NCBI RefSeq assembly: GCF_910594005.1 | Contig: NC_057828.1 | Span: 6,956,235-7,020,234, forward strand | Source: Cervus elaphus | Taxonomy: Eukaryota > Chordata > Mammalia > Artiodactyla > Cervidae | DNA: 64,000 bases | Reading direction: 5' to 3' | Shown here: piece after piece, positions 47,091 to 58,400 of the stretch | Layout: every line of letters starts with the position of its first letter | How positions within the stretch are numbered: position 1 is the stretch's first letter | Notes under the pieces: model-generated | The model's input: only the letters and a program-made list of their open reading frames with translations | The model's database searches: none | What the model was told of the DNA's origin: nothing | Program-made: the position numbers and the translations under genes

Positions 47091-50000
47091 TAGAGCCGAA
47101 ATATGAGCAATGGGCAGCGATTGCACGCAGTCATCGGCCTGCTAGTGGTAGCACGGAACTGCCATCTGGGGTTGTCTGGCTTTGAATTTGGGGTGAGGGT
47201 GGAGGAGACCTGGGAGGCAGAGAACAGCTCTTACAAGCTGGGCCTCTGGAGGGGCAGGGGGGAAGTTCCAGCTAGGAGAAGAAAGGAGTGATGCGGTCAC
47301 GGAGTTTGTGCACTTGGCAACAGCCAGGAAGTTGCTGCATGATTTTGAGCAAGTCAGTTCCCCTCTGGGAGCCAGCGAGGATTGGGATGCTGGCTCTGTG
47401 AGTGCCCACTCCGGCTAGCACTCCAGGAGCCCAGCCCTTTCTCACGGCGGCCTCTGGAGAAGCGTCAGTGTCCTCCTGGCCCAGCTCCCCCTTCCTCCTG
47501 TGCGACGCAGTTCTCTGGCTGGCTGGTGTGTGCCAGGAGGAAGTGGTGGCAGTTAGGCAAGAACTTAATGGACTCACTTGGGCAGGAAGGAGGGCTAGGG
47601 TCTGCCTTCCATCCCTGCAGCTCCCGAGGGCGACTGCTTCTTCAACAACCCCCACACCCAGCCAGGCCAGCATCTCTGAACGCACATCTCCCTCTTCCCC
47701 TGGCACCGGTTGCCCGGGGACAGCCCCAGATGGCTCCCTGGCCCTGGGGACAAAGGCCACACTGTGCCCAGCCCTGGGCTGGCTTCAGGCTGGGTGACAC
47801 TGAGCCGTTCTGTCCCCTGATGCGGGTGAGGGGCCGACTGCACGAAGGTAACAGGCCTTTTTCCTGTCTCCCTTCCCCCTTGACCCTCAAATCTGAGGAG
47901 CTGACGCTCCCAAGAAAGAAGTGACAGAGGCATCTTGTGTCCTGAGCTAGGAAACAACAGATCATTCACTGCCCAGTCTGCCCTGTCGCACTCAGACCCT
48001 GCTGGGTTCAATGCCCCAATTGTCCCCATCGGAGAGCAGCGTCCACTCTCTGCGTGGTTACTGCCGCCTGCTCCCCGGCTGCCATCAGGAGGCCCATCCT
48101 GATGTCTCGCCCCCATCACTGCTGCTGCAGTGGCAGCCACTTCCTCTCTGTCTCTTCTCAGGCCGCTGAGAGCAGCTGGTCCCCCATGTCGTCTGCATCG
48201 CTTGGCTCTGCATTCCTGCTCAAGTCTCCAGTTTCACTCTTTCCATGCCTCCTGGTCCCACTGGTGGCTCCTTGCTCCCAACTTAGCCATGAGAAGGGCG
48301 GGTGGGATTCAGGCTGGTTCTCCTTTGTCTTGTAGAAATTGGGGACTTCCCTCCCACAAGGCTTTTGATGAGTTTCCCTCCCCCTCCCCTCCAGGCAAGA
48401 GCAAGGGCATCAGATTTATGGCAGCTCCTGGTGGATTCCTGAGTCACCAACTCAACCTGCCATCCCATAAATCCCAGACTGTAGGACGGCTTTATGGGAA
48501 GCCCTGTTTCTGGAAGAGGGCATGACTGGCCCCGCCTTGGCGGAACACAGACCTCAGGAAGCCCAGTGCCCAGTTCCCCCACCCACTAGGATGACCACGA
48601 CGGAGCTTGGGGCATCAGTTTGTGCAGTCCAGTCATTTCCTCTCCTCCTGGGGGGGGGGGGGTGTCTCACGCTCCGCTCAGCGTTCACTCCACCTTCCTG
48701 TGGCTCCCCCACCCCCTGGATTCCCCATCTCAGCACATTAGGGCCATCTGGAAACCTGGGCAGAGTCCATCCCTTACCTGGACCTCAGCTACTTCCCAAC
48801 CATGGCTCCAATGTTCAGACCACTGGGGATGGTTTTTAAAAACACATTTTCCCAGGCACCACCCTCAGAGCCTCAGTTCTAGAATCTGAGCATGAAACCG
48901 AGGAATCGGAATTTTTTCTGATGCTCCTTGCTGATGCTGATGTTCAGCCAACTTGTAAACAGGTGGTCTGTGCAATGGGGAGATCTCCACTCTCCTGTCA
49001 TGTGGGAGGTGTGAGCGAACACGGACGGCATGTTGAGGTCCTCCTGTCACTGGAACCTACACGCTGCCTCCATCAGGAAGCCCCCGTTCCTGCTCCCATT
49101 TCCCTGCGAGCTCCACACAAGAGTGAGGTGGCTGGCAGCCTCTGGGAGCTTTCTGTCCGTGAGAATCCCACAGACTGTGGGCTCGGGACATCACACGGAG
49201 CCTGGAGGAGCGGCTGAGGTTGACTGATGGGGATGAGCTTGGAGATGGAGAAGCAGGGAAGTTCCAGGCTGGTGAGGTTTGCAGGGAAGCTGCAAGAGGA
49301 GTTCTCGGCTACCTTCTCACCTCAGGAGCCCTCGCAGCCCCAAGTCCCTTGAGAAGAGGGACCAGCCTTCACTCACCACTAGCCCCAGGGCCTGGCTCTT
49401 CGTTTGTTGAGCTGAACTGAGTGAGACTTCAGGGCCCAGTGGCAGAGATAGGCTCAGCGGGCAGTGTGGACCTGAGGCCTATACTCTGAGAGGTGCCAGC
49501 CCGAGGAAGCAGGGGGTCTGGGCTCAGGAGAGCTGGAAGGTCTCAACTTAGCTGCCTTTGGGGGCAGCCAGGAGCCAGGGGAAGGACCCTTTCCAGGCTG
49601 GCTGAGGACAGAAGGATGTGATCATTACGCGAAGTAAACATTACTGACCCATCATCCCTTAAACCAGGATTCAGGAGGGGCCTGGTTGCCTTGGCAACTG
49701 ATTACTGGCCAGTGACAGTGCTGAGAGCATCCTCTGGGGAGGGGCCATGCTTGGTGCATGGGTGAAATCCGGAGAGAGTGCAGGGTGGTCCTTTTCTCAC
49801 AGGGCTGGCCCTGATGGCTTCTTGGCAGGTGTCGGGGGCGGGGGGTGCCTGGTGAGGCCTCTTGATCCTGGCCCCACTGTAGCTGAGGGAAAAGTGGGCA
49901 GAGCAGAATGAGGGGGCGGACACACTGGAAGCTTATGAAACCACGGAGGGAAGGGGAGGGAAGGGAAGGAAAGGGGAGGGGAGGCGTGACAGCTCCACTC

Positions 50001-50928
50001 TGAGTTTTCAGGGCAGAACAGAGAAGGAAGAGTCGGTGTGAAGAAGCAATGGCACCAGTCCCACTGAGAGGCCAGCAGGGTGTCCCCTCCTCAGAGTCCA
50101 AGATGGCTGCGGAGCCTAGGCAGGGAACTGGCTGGGGAAGGGGCCCTGGGGCGAGCAGACTGCCCGCCCCGCTGCTTCATGGTCTTCACTGCAGTGGATG
50201 CCCTGCCTGCTGGCTTCTGTATGGGAAGGGCCGACCGTGCTCTGTGTCCTCTCCCCAGGGGGCCCTGTCTGTTTCCGGCAAATTTCTGCCTTTGCCCTGA
50301 GACATTCAGCTGCTCCAGACCTCCCATATTTCAGCAGGAGAGACGGGAGCACGGCCAGCTCAGATGCACACTTCCTCCCCTCACCCCTTTCCTCTCTTTT
50401 CCTGGCTCCAGGGAACTCACAGCAAACTGGAGAGGGGCTTCTAGGTATCAGTATTAGGATGAAAATGTTTGGGCCAGGCTGCATTACGAGGGTGTAGGCT
50501 AAGGTACGTTTAGCTTACAGACATCCATCTTTTAGGCTTACTGGCTGTTGACATATTTGGCCTCCTCCACCTAAGTTGGTAAAGAGCTGCTGGCCCAGGG
50601 GCCACCTGGCTCTGGTGTCCCCCCTGCCCCCCAGCCTCCTTCCAGAACTCTCTAGGCCTCCAGCAGCTAAAAGGCTACTGTCCGGCCCTGGGGAGACCTT
50701 CAGGATCCTATTGGCACATCAAGCCACTATTATGAGGAATACCTTTCTCTGCTTCCTGTTATACATTGTAAATATCTCCCCAGGGGCAGGGAATCCAGAG
50801 GGGATAAGATTCCCAGGAAGGAAGATGGTTAGCAACATGTCGCCCTGGCCCCCAAGTGCAGGGTGATTGTCAGAGCTTGATGGGAAGACCCAGGATTCTC
50901 ATTTGGTGTCAACAAGACCCGCTGCACG

Positions 50929-52261
50929 TTCTCACCCGTTCTCACCATTCTCACCCGTTCTCCTCGTTCTCACCGTTCTCACCCGTTCTCATCTTTTCTC
51001 ACCCGTCCTCACCGTTCTCACCCGTTCTCACCTGTTCTCATCCGTTCTCACCCGTTCTCACCGTTCTCATCCGTTCTCACCGTTCTCACCCGTTCTCACT
51101 GTCCTCACCCGTTCTCACCGTTCTCACCCGTTCTCATCTGTTCTCACCCGTTCTCACCGTTCTCATCTGTTCTCATCTGTTCTCACCTGTTCTCACCCGT
51201 TCTCATCTGTTCTCACCCGTTCTCATCTGTTCTCACCCGTTCTCACCGTCCTCACCCGTTCTCATCTGTTCTCACCCGTTCTCACCCGTCCTCACCCGTT
51301 CTCATCTGTTCTCACCCGTTCTCACCGTTCTCATCTGTTCTCACCCGTTCTCACCCGTCCTCACCAGTTCTCATCTGTTCTCATCCGTTCTCACCCGTCC
51401 TCACCCGTTCTCATCTGTTCTCACCGTTCTCACTGTCCTCATCCGTTCTCACCGTCCTCACCCGTCCTCACCTGTTCTCACCCGTTCTCACCGTTCTCAC
51501 CTGTTCTCACCGTTCTCATCCGTTCTCACCCGTTCTCACCGTTCTCATCCGTTCTCACCGTCCTCACCTGTTCTCACCCGTTCTCACCGTTCTCACCCGT
51601 CCTCACCTGTTCTCACCCGTTCTCACCGTTCTCACCGTTCTCATCCGTTCTCACCCGTCCTCACCTGTTCTCACCCGTTCTCACCGTTCTCATCTGTTCT
51701 CATCTGTTTTCACCCGTTCTCACCGTTCTCATCCGTTCTCACCCGTTCTCACCGTCCTCACCCGTTCTCACCCGTTCTCATCTGTTCTCACCGTCCTCAC
51801 CCGTTCTCACCCGTTCTCACCGTTCTCACCGTTCTCATCCGTTCTCACCGTCCTCACCTGTTCTCACCATCCTCACCCGTTCTCACCCGTTCTCACCCGT
51901 TCTCACCGTCCTCACCCGTTCTCACCCGTTCTCACCCGTTCTCACCGTTCTCACCGTTCTCATCTGTTCTCACCGTCCTCACCTGTTCTCACCCGTTCTC
52001 ACCGTCCTCACCCGTTCTCATCTGTTCTCACCGTTCTCACCCGTTCTCACCGTTCTCACCTGTTCTCACCATCCTCACCCGTTCTCACCCGTTCTCACCG
52101 TTCTCATCCGTTCTCACCCGTTCTCACCGTCCTCACCCGTTCTCACCCGTTCTCATCTGTTCTCACCGTTCTCATCCGTTCTCACCGTCCTCACCCGTCC
52201 TCACCGTCCTCACCCGTTCTCCCCGTTCTCACCGTTCTCATCCGTTTTCACCTGTTCTCAC
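50929..52261 (+). repeat. Intron 1 minisatellite, 9-11 bp pyrimidine-rich unit, about 140 copies
   Basis: Continuous array of TTCTCACCG and TTCTCACCCG units with variants CACCTG, CATCTG, CATCCG and CACTG. The plus strand is about 80% pyrimidine and CpG-dense; CTG variants look like CpG decay of CCG. It stops about 14 bp before the acceptor of the first coding exon. Units lack TAA, TAG and TGA, which explains the long open frames across it. Confidence 0.97.
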
Positions 52262-52275
52262 ATCTCCTGTCCCAG

Positions 52276-52424
52276 GACCCGCCGCTGCTCCCTGCTGATC
52301 ATGAACAAGATGAAGAACTTTAAGCGCCGCTTCTCCCTATCCGTGCCCCGCACGGAGACCATCGAGGAGTCCTTGGCAGAGTTCACAGAGCAGTTCAACC
52401 AGCTCCACAACCGGCGTAATGAGG
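52276..52424 (+). CDS. CDK18: CDK18 exon 2: first coding exon
   Basis: Acceptor CCCAG ends at 52275; 25 nt of 5' UTR precede ATG at 52301. It encodes residues 1-41 and ends in phase 1 before donor GTGAGG. It contains the basophilic site KRRFS with Ser12, the PKA site reported for this family. The two codons before ATG read CTG ATC; human CDK18 as I recall it can start two residues earlier (MIMNK), and that upstream start is not available here. Confidence 0.95.
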
Positions 52425-55400
52425 GTGAGGGGTCTGGGGCCCTTTCCCCACCCCTCCCCTCCCCTGCCTTCCCACACACCAGCACGACTGGCCCTGGTGG
52501 GGGAGGACAGAGGTCAGGGTGGACTGGACTCCCCACTCTGCCCCCACCCCGGGGCAGAGGCCGGGAGGGTAGCTGATGCCTCTCCCTTCAGGCCTGCAGC
52601 TTGGTCCTCTTGGTGGAGACACCCAGCCAGAGTCCAGCACCTTCTCCCCCACAGACAGTGGGGAGGACCGCGGGCAGCCGTCCCCAGGCGTGCAGTACCG
52701 GCGGCAGAACCAACGCCGCTTCTCCATGGAGGTGAGGGGCTCCGGGCGCTATGCTATGGATGTGATAAGAGACACATCCACAAGTGTGTGTGCCCAGGAA
52801 GGTTTGCCTTGGTGCCAGACTTCAGAGGTTCAAATCCCAGCTCTGCTATTGACTAAATCTGTAACTTTGAGCAGGTTACTCAGCCTCTGCATAACACAGT
52901 CTTCTTATGTTAAAATGATCATGATGAAGATGAAATCAGTTAACATACGGCACATGCTCAGAACATTCCTGGTACACAGCAAGGGCTAGACAATTTGACT
53001 ACTGTTCTTATGGCCCATATCCATGTGCCCAAATGTATGAAAAACAGGCTTACAAAAGCACAGTGTCTACAGGAATCTCATGCTGCAGATGGCGACTCTG
53101 AGGCCCAGAGAGCACGAGGGACCTCCTGAGATCACCCAGCACCATCTGGATGTTCATGTTTGTCTCTGAGCACACCTTTGACGCAATCCCCACCCATGAT
53201 TCAATCCTGCCAGGGTTGTTCACAGGGAAAGCGAGACCCAGGGTGGGAGATGCAGGCCCCACAAGCCCTGGCTACCCGGGAGCAAACTCGGACACCTTGT
53301 CTCATCCTGGCCCCTGCAGGACATCAGTAAGAGGCTCTCTCTGCCCATGGACATCCGCCTGCCCCAGGAATTCCTACAGAAGCTGCAGCTGGAGAGCCCA
53401 GACCTGCCCAAACCGCTCACCCGAATGTCCCGCCGCGCCTCCCTGGTGAGTCCTAAGAGGGTCAGAGGTCACCAGAATGGCCACCCACTCCCCTGCATGG
53501 TCCTGGATTTGCCTGTCCCAGCTGAGGCCTGCAGCAGTTTCCTGGGCCTCTGGCGCCACCTGCTGGCCAGGGAGGATTCCTACAGCAGATCTTCCTTTGT
53601 CAACCTCCATTCTTTAGTTGGGTCCCACCAGTGATGGAGCTGGGCTCCAAGCCCACTCTGGGTTCCAGAGTCTTCACTGAGATGAGATCAATAAGCAAGA
53701 TGGCACATGTTTCCGAGTCTTGGCCTGTCAGATTTCCTTGGGAGCATCTTACAAAACACAGATTCTGATCCCCTGTCCAGATGCCTACAGAATCAGACTC
53801 TGGGTGGTGGGTCCCGGGAATCCGTTCTTTTAAGGGTTGGGTAGTGCTGAGTGAGAGCAAGTGTGCTGATGGGAGGCTGTAGGGAGGTGGGTTCTGAACT
53901 GGACACTCAAGGTGCGGTGACAAAAAAGGCACGGTTCCTGTCCTTGAGGGGCTTCTGAGCAGGATGGAGACAGGTGATGAAGGCGTGGGCAATCCCAGGC
54001 CAACACCCTGGGTACCTGCACTGCCATGGGAGAAAGTAACTCACCCCCAGGGACAGAGAGAAGAAGGGGAGAGAACAACTGGCACTGCCCTCCCCTGCTC
54101 GCCTCGGACCCACAGGGTCTCGTTCCCTTCCCACCTGGGGCCCGGGGCGGGGAGGTTGACTGTATGCGGGGGCCTCCAGGCTCACGGACCCTTTGTCTCT
54201 CTCTCAGTCAGATATCGGCTTTGGGAAACTGGAAACATACGTGAAACTAGACAAACTGGGAGAGGTAAGAGGCCAGGTTGCCAGGCAGGATGGCGAGGAG
54301 GAGGAAGGGGGTCTCCCCAGCCTCCCCTGGTCTGTGCTCACACGCCCCTGCCCACAGCTCCTGCCATCCACGCTCTTGCCCATGTAGTCTGTCTGGCCCT
54401 GCCTTTGGCAGGTGTTAAGGTGGGCCTGGGTCCTGGTGGAGGCCCTGAGGATGGAGTGGCTGATGGACTCTGGGGCAGAATGCAGTCTTTTTATTCTGCA
54501 AGTATTTCATGCCTGGGATCATGTCCCAGCTCCACTGTTGGCTAGCTGTGTGGCCTGGGGTGAGGTCTGGGGTGACCTCCCCCCTGTGCCTTGGTTTCCC
54601 CCTCTGTCAGTGGGAGTGGTAACTATTCTACCTCATGGGGTGCTGTGAGGACTGAGGAGGTCCCTAGAATAAGCTTTTGTGCTGTGTATTTACTGGCTAT
54701 TTCCATTATTACTGCATTGGCCTTTGTGTTCCAGGCTGGGGGTGGGCAATGGTTTACAGAGAGGAGGAGGGTGTAGCCCCATCCTTCTAGGAAGCCAGAG
54801 GAGACCTGCCTGTAAACATTGGCAGAATATAAGGAAGAAAAAGCTAGTGCTGTAATAGACGGGCACCTCGCCTGTTGGGAGCTTACAGGAGAGACGTTCC
54901 TTCTGACCAGGGAGGAATTAGGGACAGCTTCACAGACAAGCGGGCTTTGGAGGAAAGGGAGTTTCAGTGAAGGGTAGAGGGTGGGGAGGGTAGGCAGGGC
55001 GTGCATGCCAAGTCACTTCAGTCGTGTCCGCCTCTCTGCGACCCCATGGACTGTAGCCCACCAGGCTCCTCTGTCCGTGGGGTTTCCCAGGCAGGAACCC
55101 TGGAGTGGGCTGCCATTTCCCCCTGCAGTTGGCAGGGCAGTCTGGTCCACGTCACGGCCCAGGCAGAGGCACAGAGAGGAGGGCGCCGGACAGAGGAGAG
55201 CCGGCCCTGAGTGCGGTTCTTGCTCCCAGGGAACCTATGCCACGGTCTTCAAGGGGCGCAGCAAACTGACAGAGAACCTCGTGGCCCTGAAGGAGATCCG
55301 GCTGGAGCATGAGGAAGGGGCGCCCTGCACCGCCATCCGCGAGGGTGCGCCCCGGGGTCCTGCGGGCTGGGGGCACCGGGGGCCAGGAGACGTGGCTGGG

Positions 55401-58400
55401 GCGGGGCCCCCGCGGCAGGTCCCCGAAGAGGGTGAGGGGCGGGCGGGGCTCAGGTGCGCCTGTCGCCCGCAGTGTCTCTCCTGCGGAACCTGAAGCACGC
55501 CAACATCGTGACGCTCCACGACCTGGTGCACACGGAGCGCTCGCTCACCCTGGTGTTTGAGTACCTGGTGAGTGCGCGGGGCTGCGGCGGGCTGGCCCAG
55601 CCTGTGCCCAGAGGCCCCCAGCGAGGGGAGCCCGAGGGCCCAGGCTCGGGGCTGCAGCGCGCTGGCCCGGCCTGTGCCCAGAGGCCTCCAGCGAGGGGCG
55701 CCCGAGGCTGAGGCGCGGGGCTGCGGCGCGCTGGCCCGGCCTGTGCCCAGATGCCCCAGCCAGGCGCGCCAGAGGGCCCAGGCTCGGGGCGTCCCACTCG
55801 CCAGCTGGGCCCTGCCTACGGGAGGGCTTCTGGCCAGGGATCGGTCAGCGTGGGGCTGAGCCAGGCCGCGTGTTCCAGGACCGAGACCTGAAGCAGTATC
55901 TGGACCACTGTGGGAACCTCATGAGCATGCACAACGTCAAGGTGAGAGCCTCCTTGTCACGGACCGCCCCCCCCCCCCTCCCCAGGGCCGGCGTAACCCT
56001 CCCCGCACCCAGCACATCTGTCCATGGACCGCCCCCAACCTCCCCAGGGCCGGCATAACCCTCCCCGTACCCAGCACATCTGTCCATGGACCACCCCCCA
56101 CCCAGGGCTGCTGTAACCCTCCCCACTTCTAATACATCTGTCCATGGACCGCCCCCAACCTGCCCAGGGCGGGCATAACCCTCCCCGCACCCAGCACATC
56201 TGTCCATGGACTGCCCCCCCGCCCAGGGCTGCTGTAACCCTCCCCACTTCTAATACATCTGTCCATGGACCGCCCGCCCCCCGCCCAGGGCTGCTGTAAC
56301 CCTCCCTGCTCCCAACACATCTGTTTCTGGACCGCCCCCACCAGGGCTGCTGTAACCCTCCCTGCTCCCAGCACATCTGTCCATGGACCGCCCACCCCCC
56401 CCCCCCAGGGCTGGTGTAACCCTCCCCGCTTCCAACACGTCTGTTCATGGACCGCCCCGCCGGGGCCGGTGTAACCCTCCCCGCTTCTAGCATGTCTGTC
56501 ACTTGGGAGCACAAGTTCCCTGTCAGGGTGAAGAGGAGCTTCCGGGGAAGCTCGGAGGAGTGAATGGCCTCTTCTGTGTGCGCACACCGGGCGCGCTTCC
56601 CGACCCACAGTGGCCCCTCTCAGCTCCCCGCTAGAGTGCTCTCTCCTGCCCACCCTCCCGCCTCCTCTGCCTGCCCGGTGCCCTCCCCTCTGGCTGGGGC
56701 CGAGGACGGGGAGTCCAGGTGGGCAGGAGAACCAGACAGCCTCCAGTACCTCACCCGCACCCGGTCGTGTCCCCCACCCCGTCCCAGCCCCGGGGCAGAG
56801 GTGCAGGCCCCCTTGCTCCCCCGCCGTGGGGCGTGCTCCCGCCTCTGGCTGCCCCCTTCCCTCTCTCCCTCCAGATTTTCATGTTCCAGCTGCTCCGGGG
56901 CCTCGCCTACTGCCACCGCCGCAAGATCCTGCACCGGGACCTGAAGCCCCAGAACCTGCTCATCAACGAGAGAGGGGAGCTGAAGCTGGCTGATTTTGGT
57001 GAGGGCCAGAGCCTGCGGGGCTGGGAGGACCTGACAATCTCTCCGGGATGCGGGTGCCGTGGAGCGGGGAGGTGCAGTGACGGTTTGCTCCTAGGACTGG
57101 CCCGGGCCAAGTCAGTGCCCACGAAGACCTACTCCAATGAGGTGGTGACCCTGTGGTACAGGCCCCCCGACGTGCTGCTGGGGTCCACGGAGTACTCCAC
57201 CCCCCTCGACATGTGGTAAGCTGGCCTGTGGGACCTCCCGACTCGCCTCTGCTGCCCCTCGGGCTTCTTCAAAGGGCTGTCTAACCGCCTTTGAATAAAA
57301 GCTATGTGGCATCCTACTGAAGTGGATGTCAGAGAACTAGGTCAGAGCTACATCGGGGTTTCCCTGGTTCTCAACAGACTGTGCTGGGCTGTGCTTCTGA
57401 AATACCCACCAGGAGTGTATAGGGGGTCACCAGAGGGTGCAGGAGGGCCCCCACAGTGCATATGATGAATCTTCCCCAAGCATCAGTTCTGCTGAAAAAT
57501 TTAAAAGGGATGCATGCTTTTTGTGTTAAAATTAACACAGACAGGATTCAGTGTAGAATGAAAAGTTGGCCCAGGTTTCCAGGTAAAACACAGGTCTGCG
57601 ATGAATGGCCTCTGTGGTCTGCAGGGGTTTTCTTGGAGAGTGGATCTGTGGACTTCTCTCTTCCCGTGTGGGTACACGATGGACAAAATTTGAGATAGCG
57701 CAGCTTGAAGAGCCGCCACAGGAGTGCTGGCTATGCAGACACAAACCCTACAGAGTAAAAGGGGGAGAGCTCAAAGCGTCCTGGAGCCCAGAGGCTCCCC
57801 AGACGGAGACTGCAGGGGGGGCGGTGCTGTGCTAGGGGCCTCGGCACCCTTGGGCCCCCACCCCCATGCCATGACCCACTGGAGCCTCCGTGGTGGTGGA
57901 TCGCGGGGGAGCAGCTCCAGGGAGCGTGGGTGCAAGGAGCCCCAGGCTGACGCCAGCCCTGCCCATCGCTTCCTGCAGGGGTGTGGGCTGCATCCACTAT
58001 GAGATGGCCACAGGGAGGCCGCTCTTCCCCGGCTCCACGGTCAAGGAGGAGCTACACCTCATCTTCCGACTCCTCGGTCAGTCTCCTGCTGCTCCCTCCG
58101 TCTCACCTCGAGGCGGCACCAGCACCCCGTCCAGCATGGACGCTTCCTGGGTCGGGCAAGATCCTCCAGGGTGGGAGTCCCGGTGGCCTCGGCCACTCTC
58201 TGCCCCCACCTCCTCCCTTGCCCCCCACCCCATGTCACCCTCGGCCCTGGCCTCTCACCCTCCCAAACCCTTCTCATCTCCCCAGGGACCCCCACGGAAG
58301 AGACGTGGCCCGGGGTCATGGCCCTGTCCGAGTTCCGAGCCTACAACTTCCCCCGGTACCTCCCACAGCCGCTCCTCAGCCATGCTCCCAGGTAGCCTGT

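Larger units (their letters stand above)
34761..50928. other. Unassigned parts of CDK18 intron 1
   Basis: Between the repeats listed, 34761-36230, 36670-37185, 37345-38380, 38870-40060, 40640-41550, 41765-42825, 43660-44010, 44130-45375, 45625-46280 and 47095-50928 show no exon or repeat I can name. 48830-48970 resembles a decayed hAT-type element (CCCAGGCACCACCCTCAGAG). A purine run lies at 49945-49985 and a 13-14-base G run at about 48650-48662. Confidence 0.45.
34661..52275 (+). other. CDK18: CDK18 intron 1 (17.6 kb)
   Basis: Donor GTGAGT at 34661; acceptor AG at 52274-52275. It makes up about two thirds of the gene. It contains Bov-tA, CHR-type, MIR, L2 and MER5A repeats listed separately, and ends in a 1.33-kb pyrimidine-rich tandem array that stops about 14 bp before the acceptor. 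No coding exon was recognised inside it. Confidence 0.8.

Noticed and set aside
50929..52261. CRISPR-like regular array
   Set aside because: Units are 9-11 bp without spacers, in a vertebrate gene intron; this is a minisatellite.
50856..52576. Two open frames of 480 and 569 codons
   Set aside because: They arise because the TTCTCACC(C)G unit has no stop codon on the plus strand; the translation is low-complexity repeat. Only the final part belongs to CDK18 exon 2.
55957..56653. Glycine-rich open frames on the minus strand
   Set aside because: They read the C-rich intron 8 minisatellite backwards, resembling collagen-like sequence by composition only.
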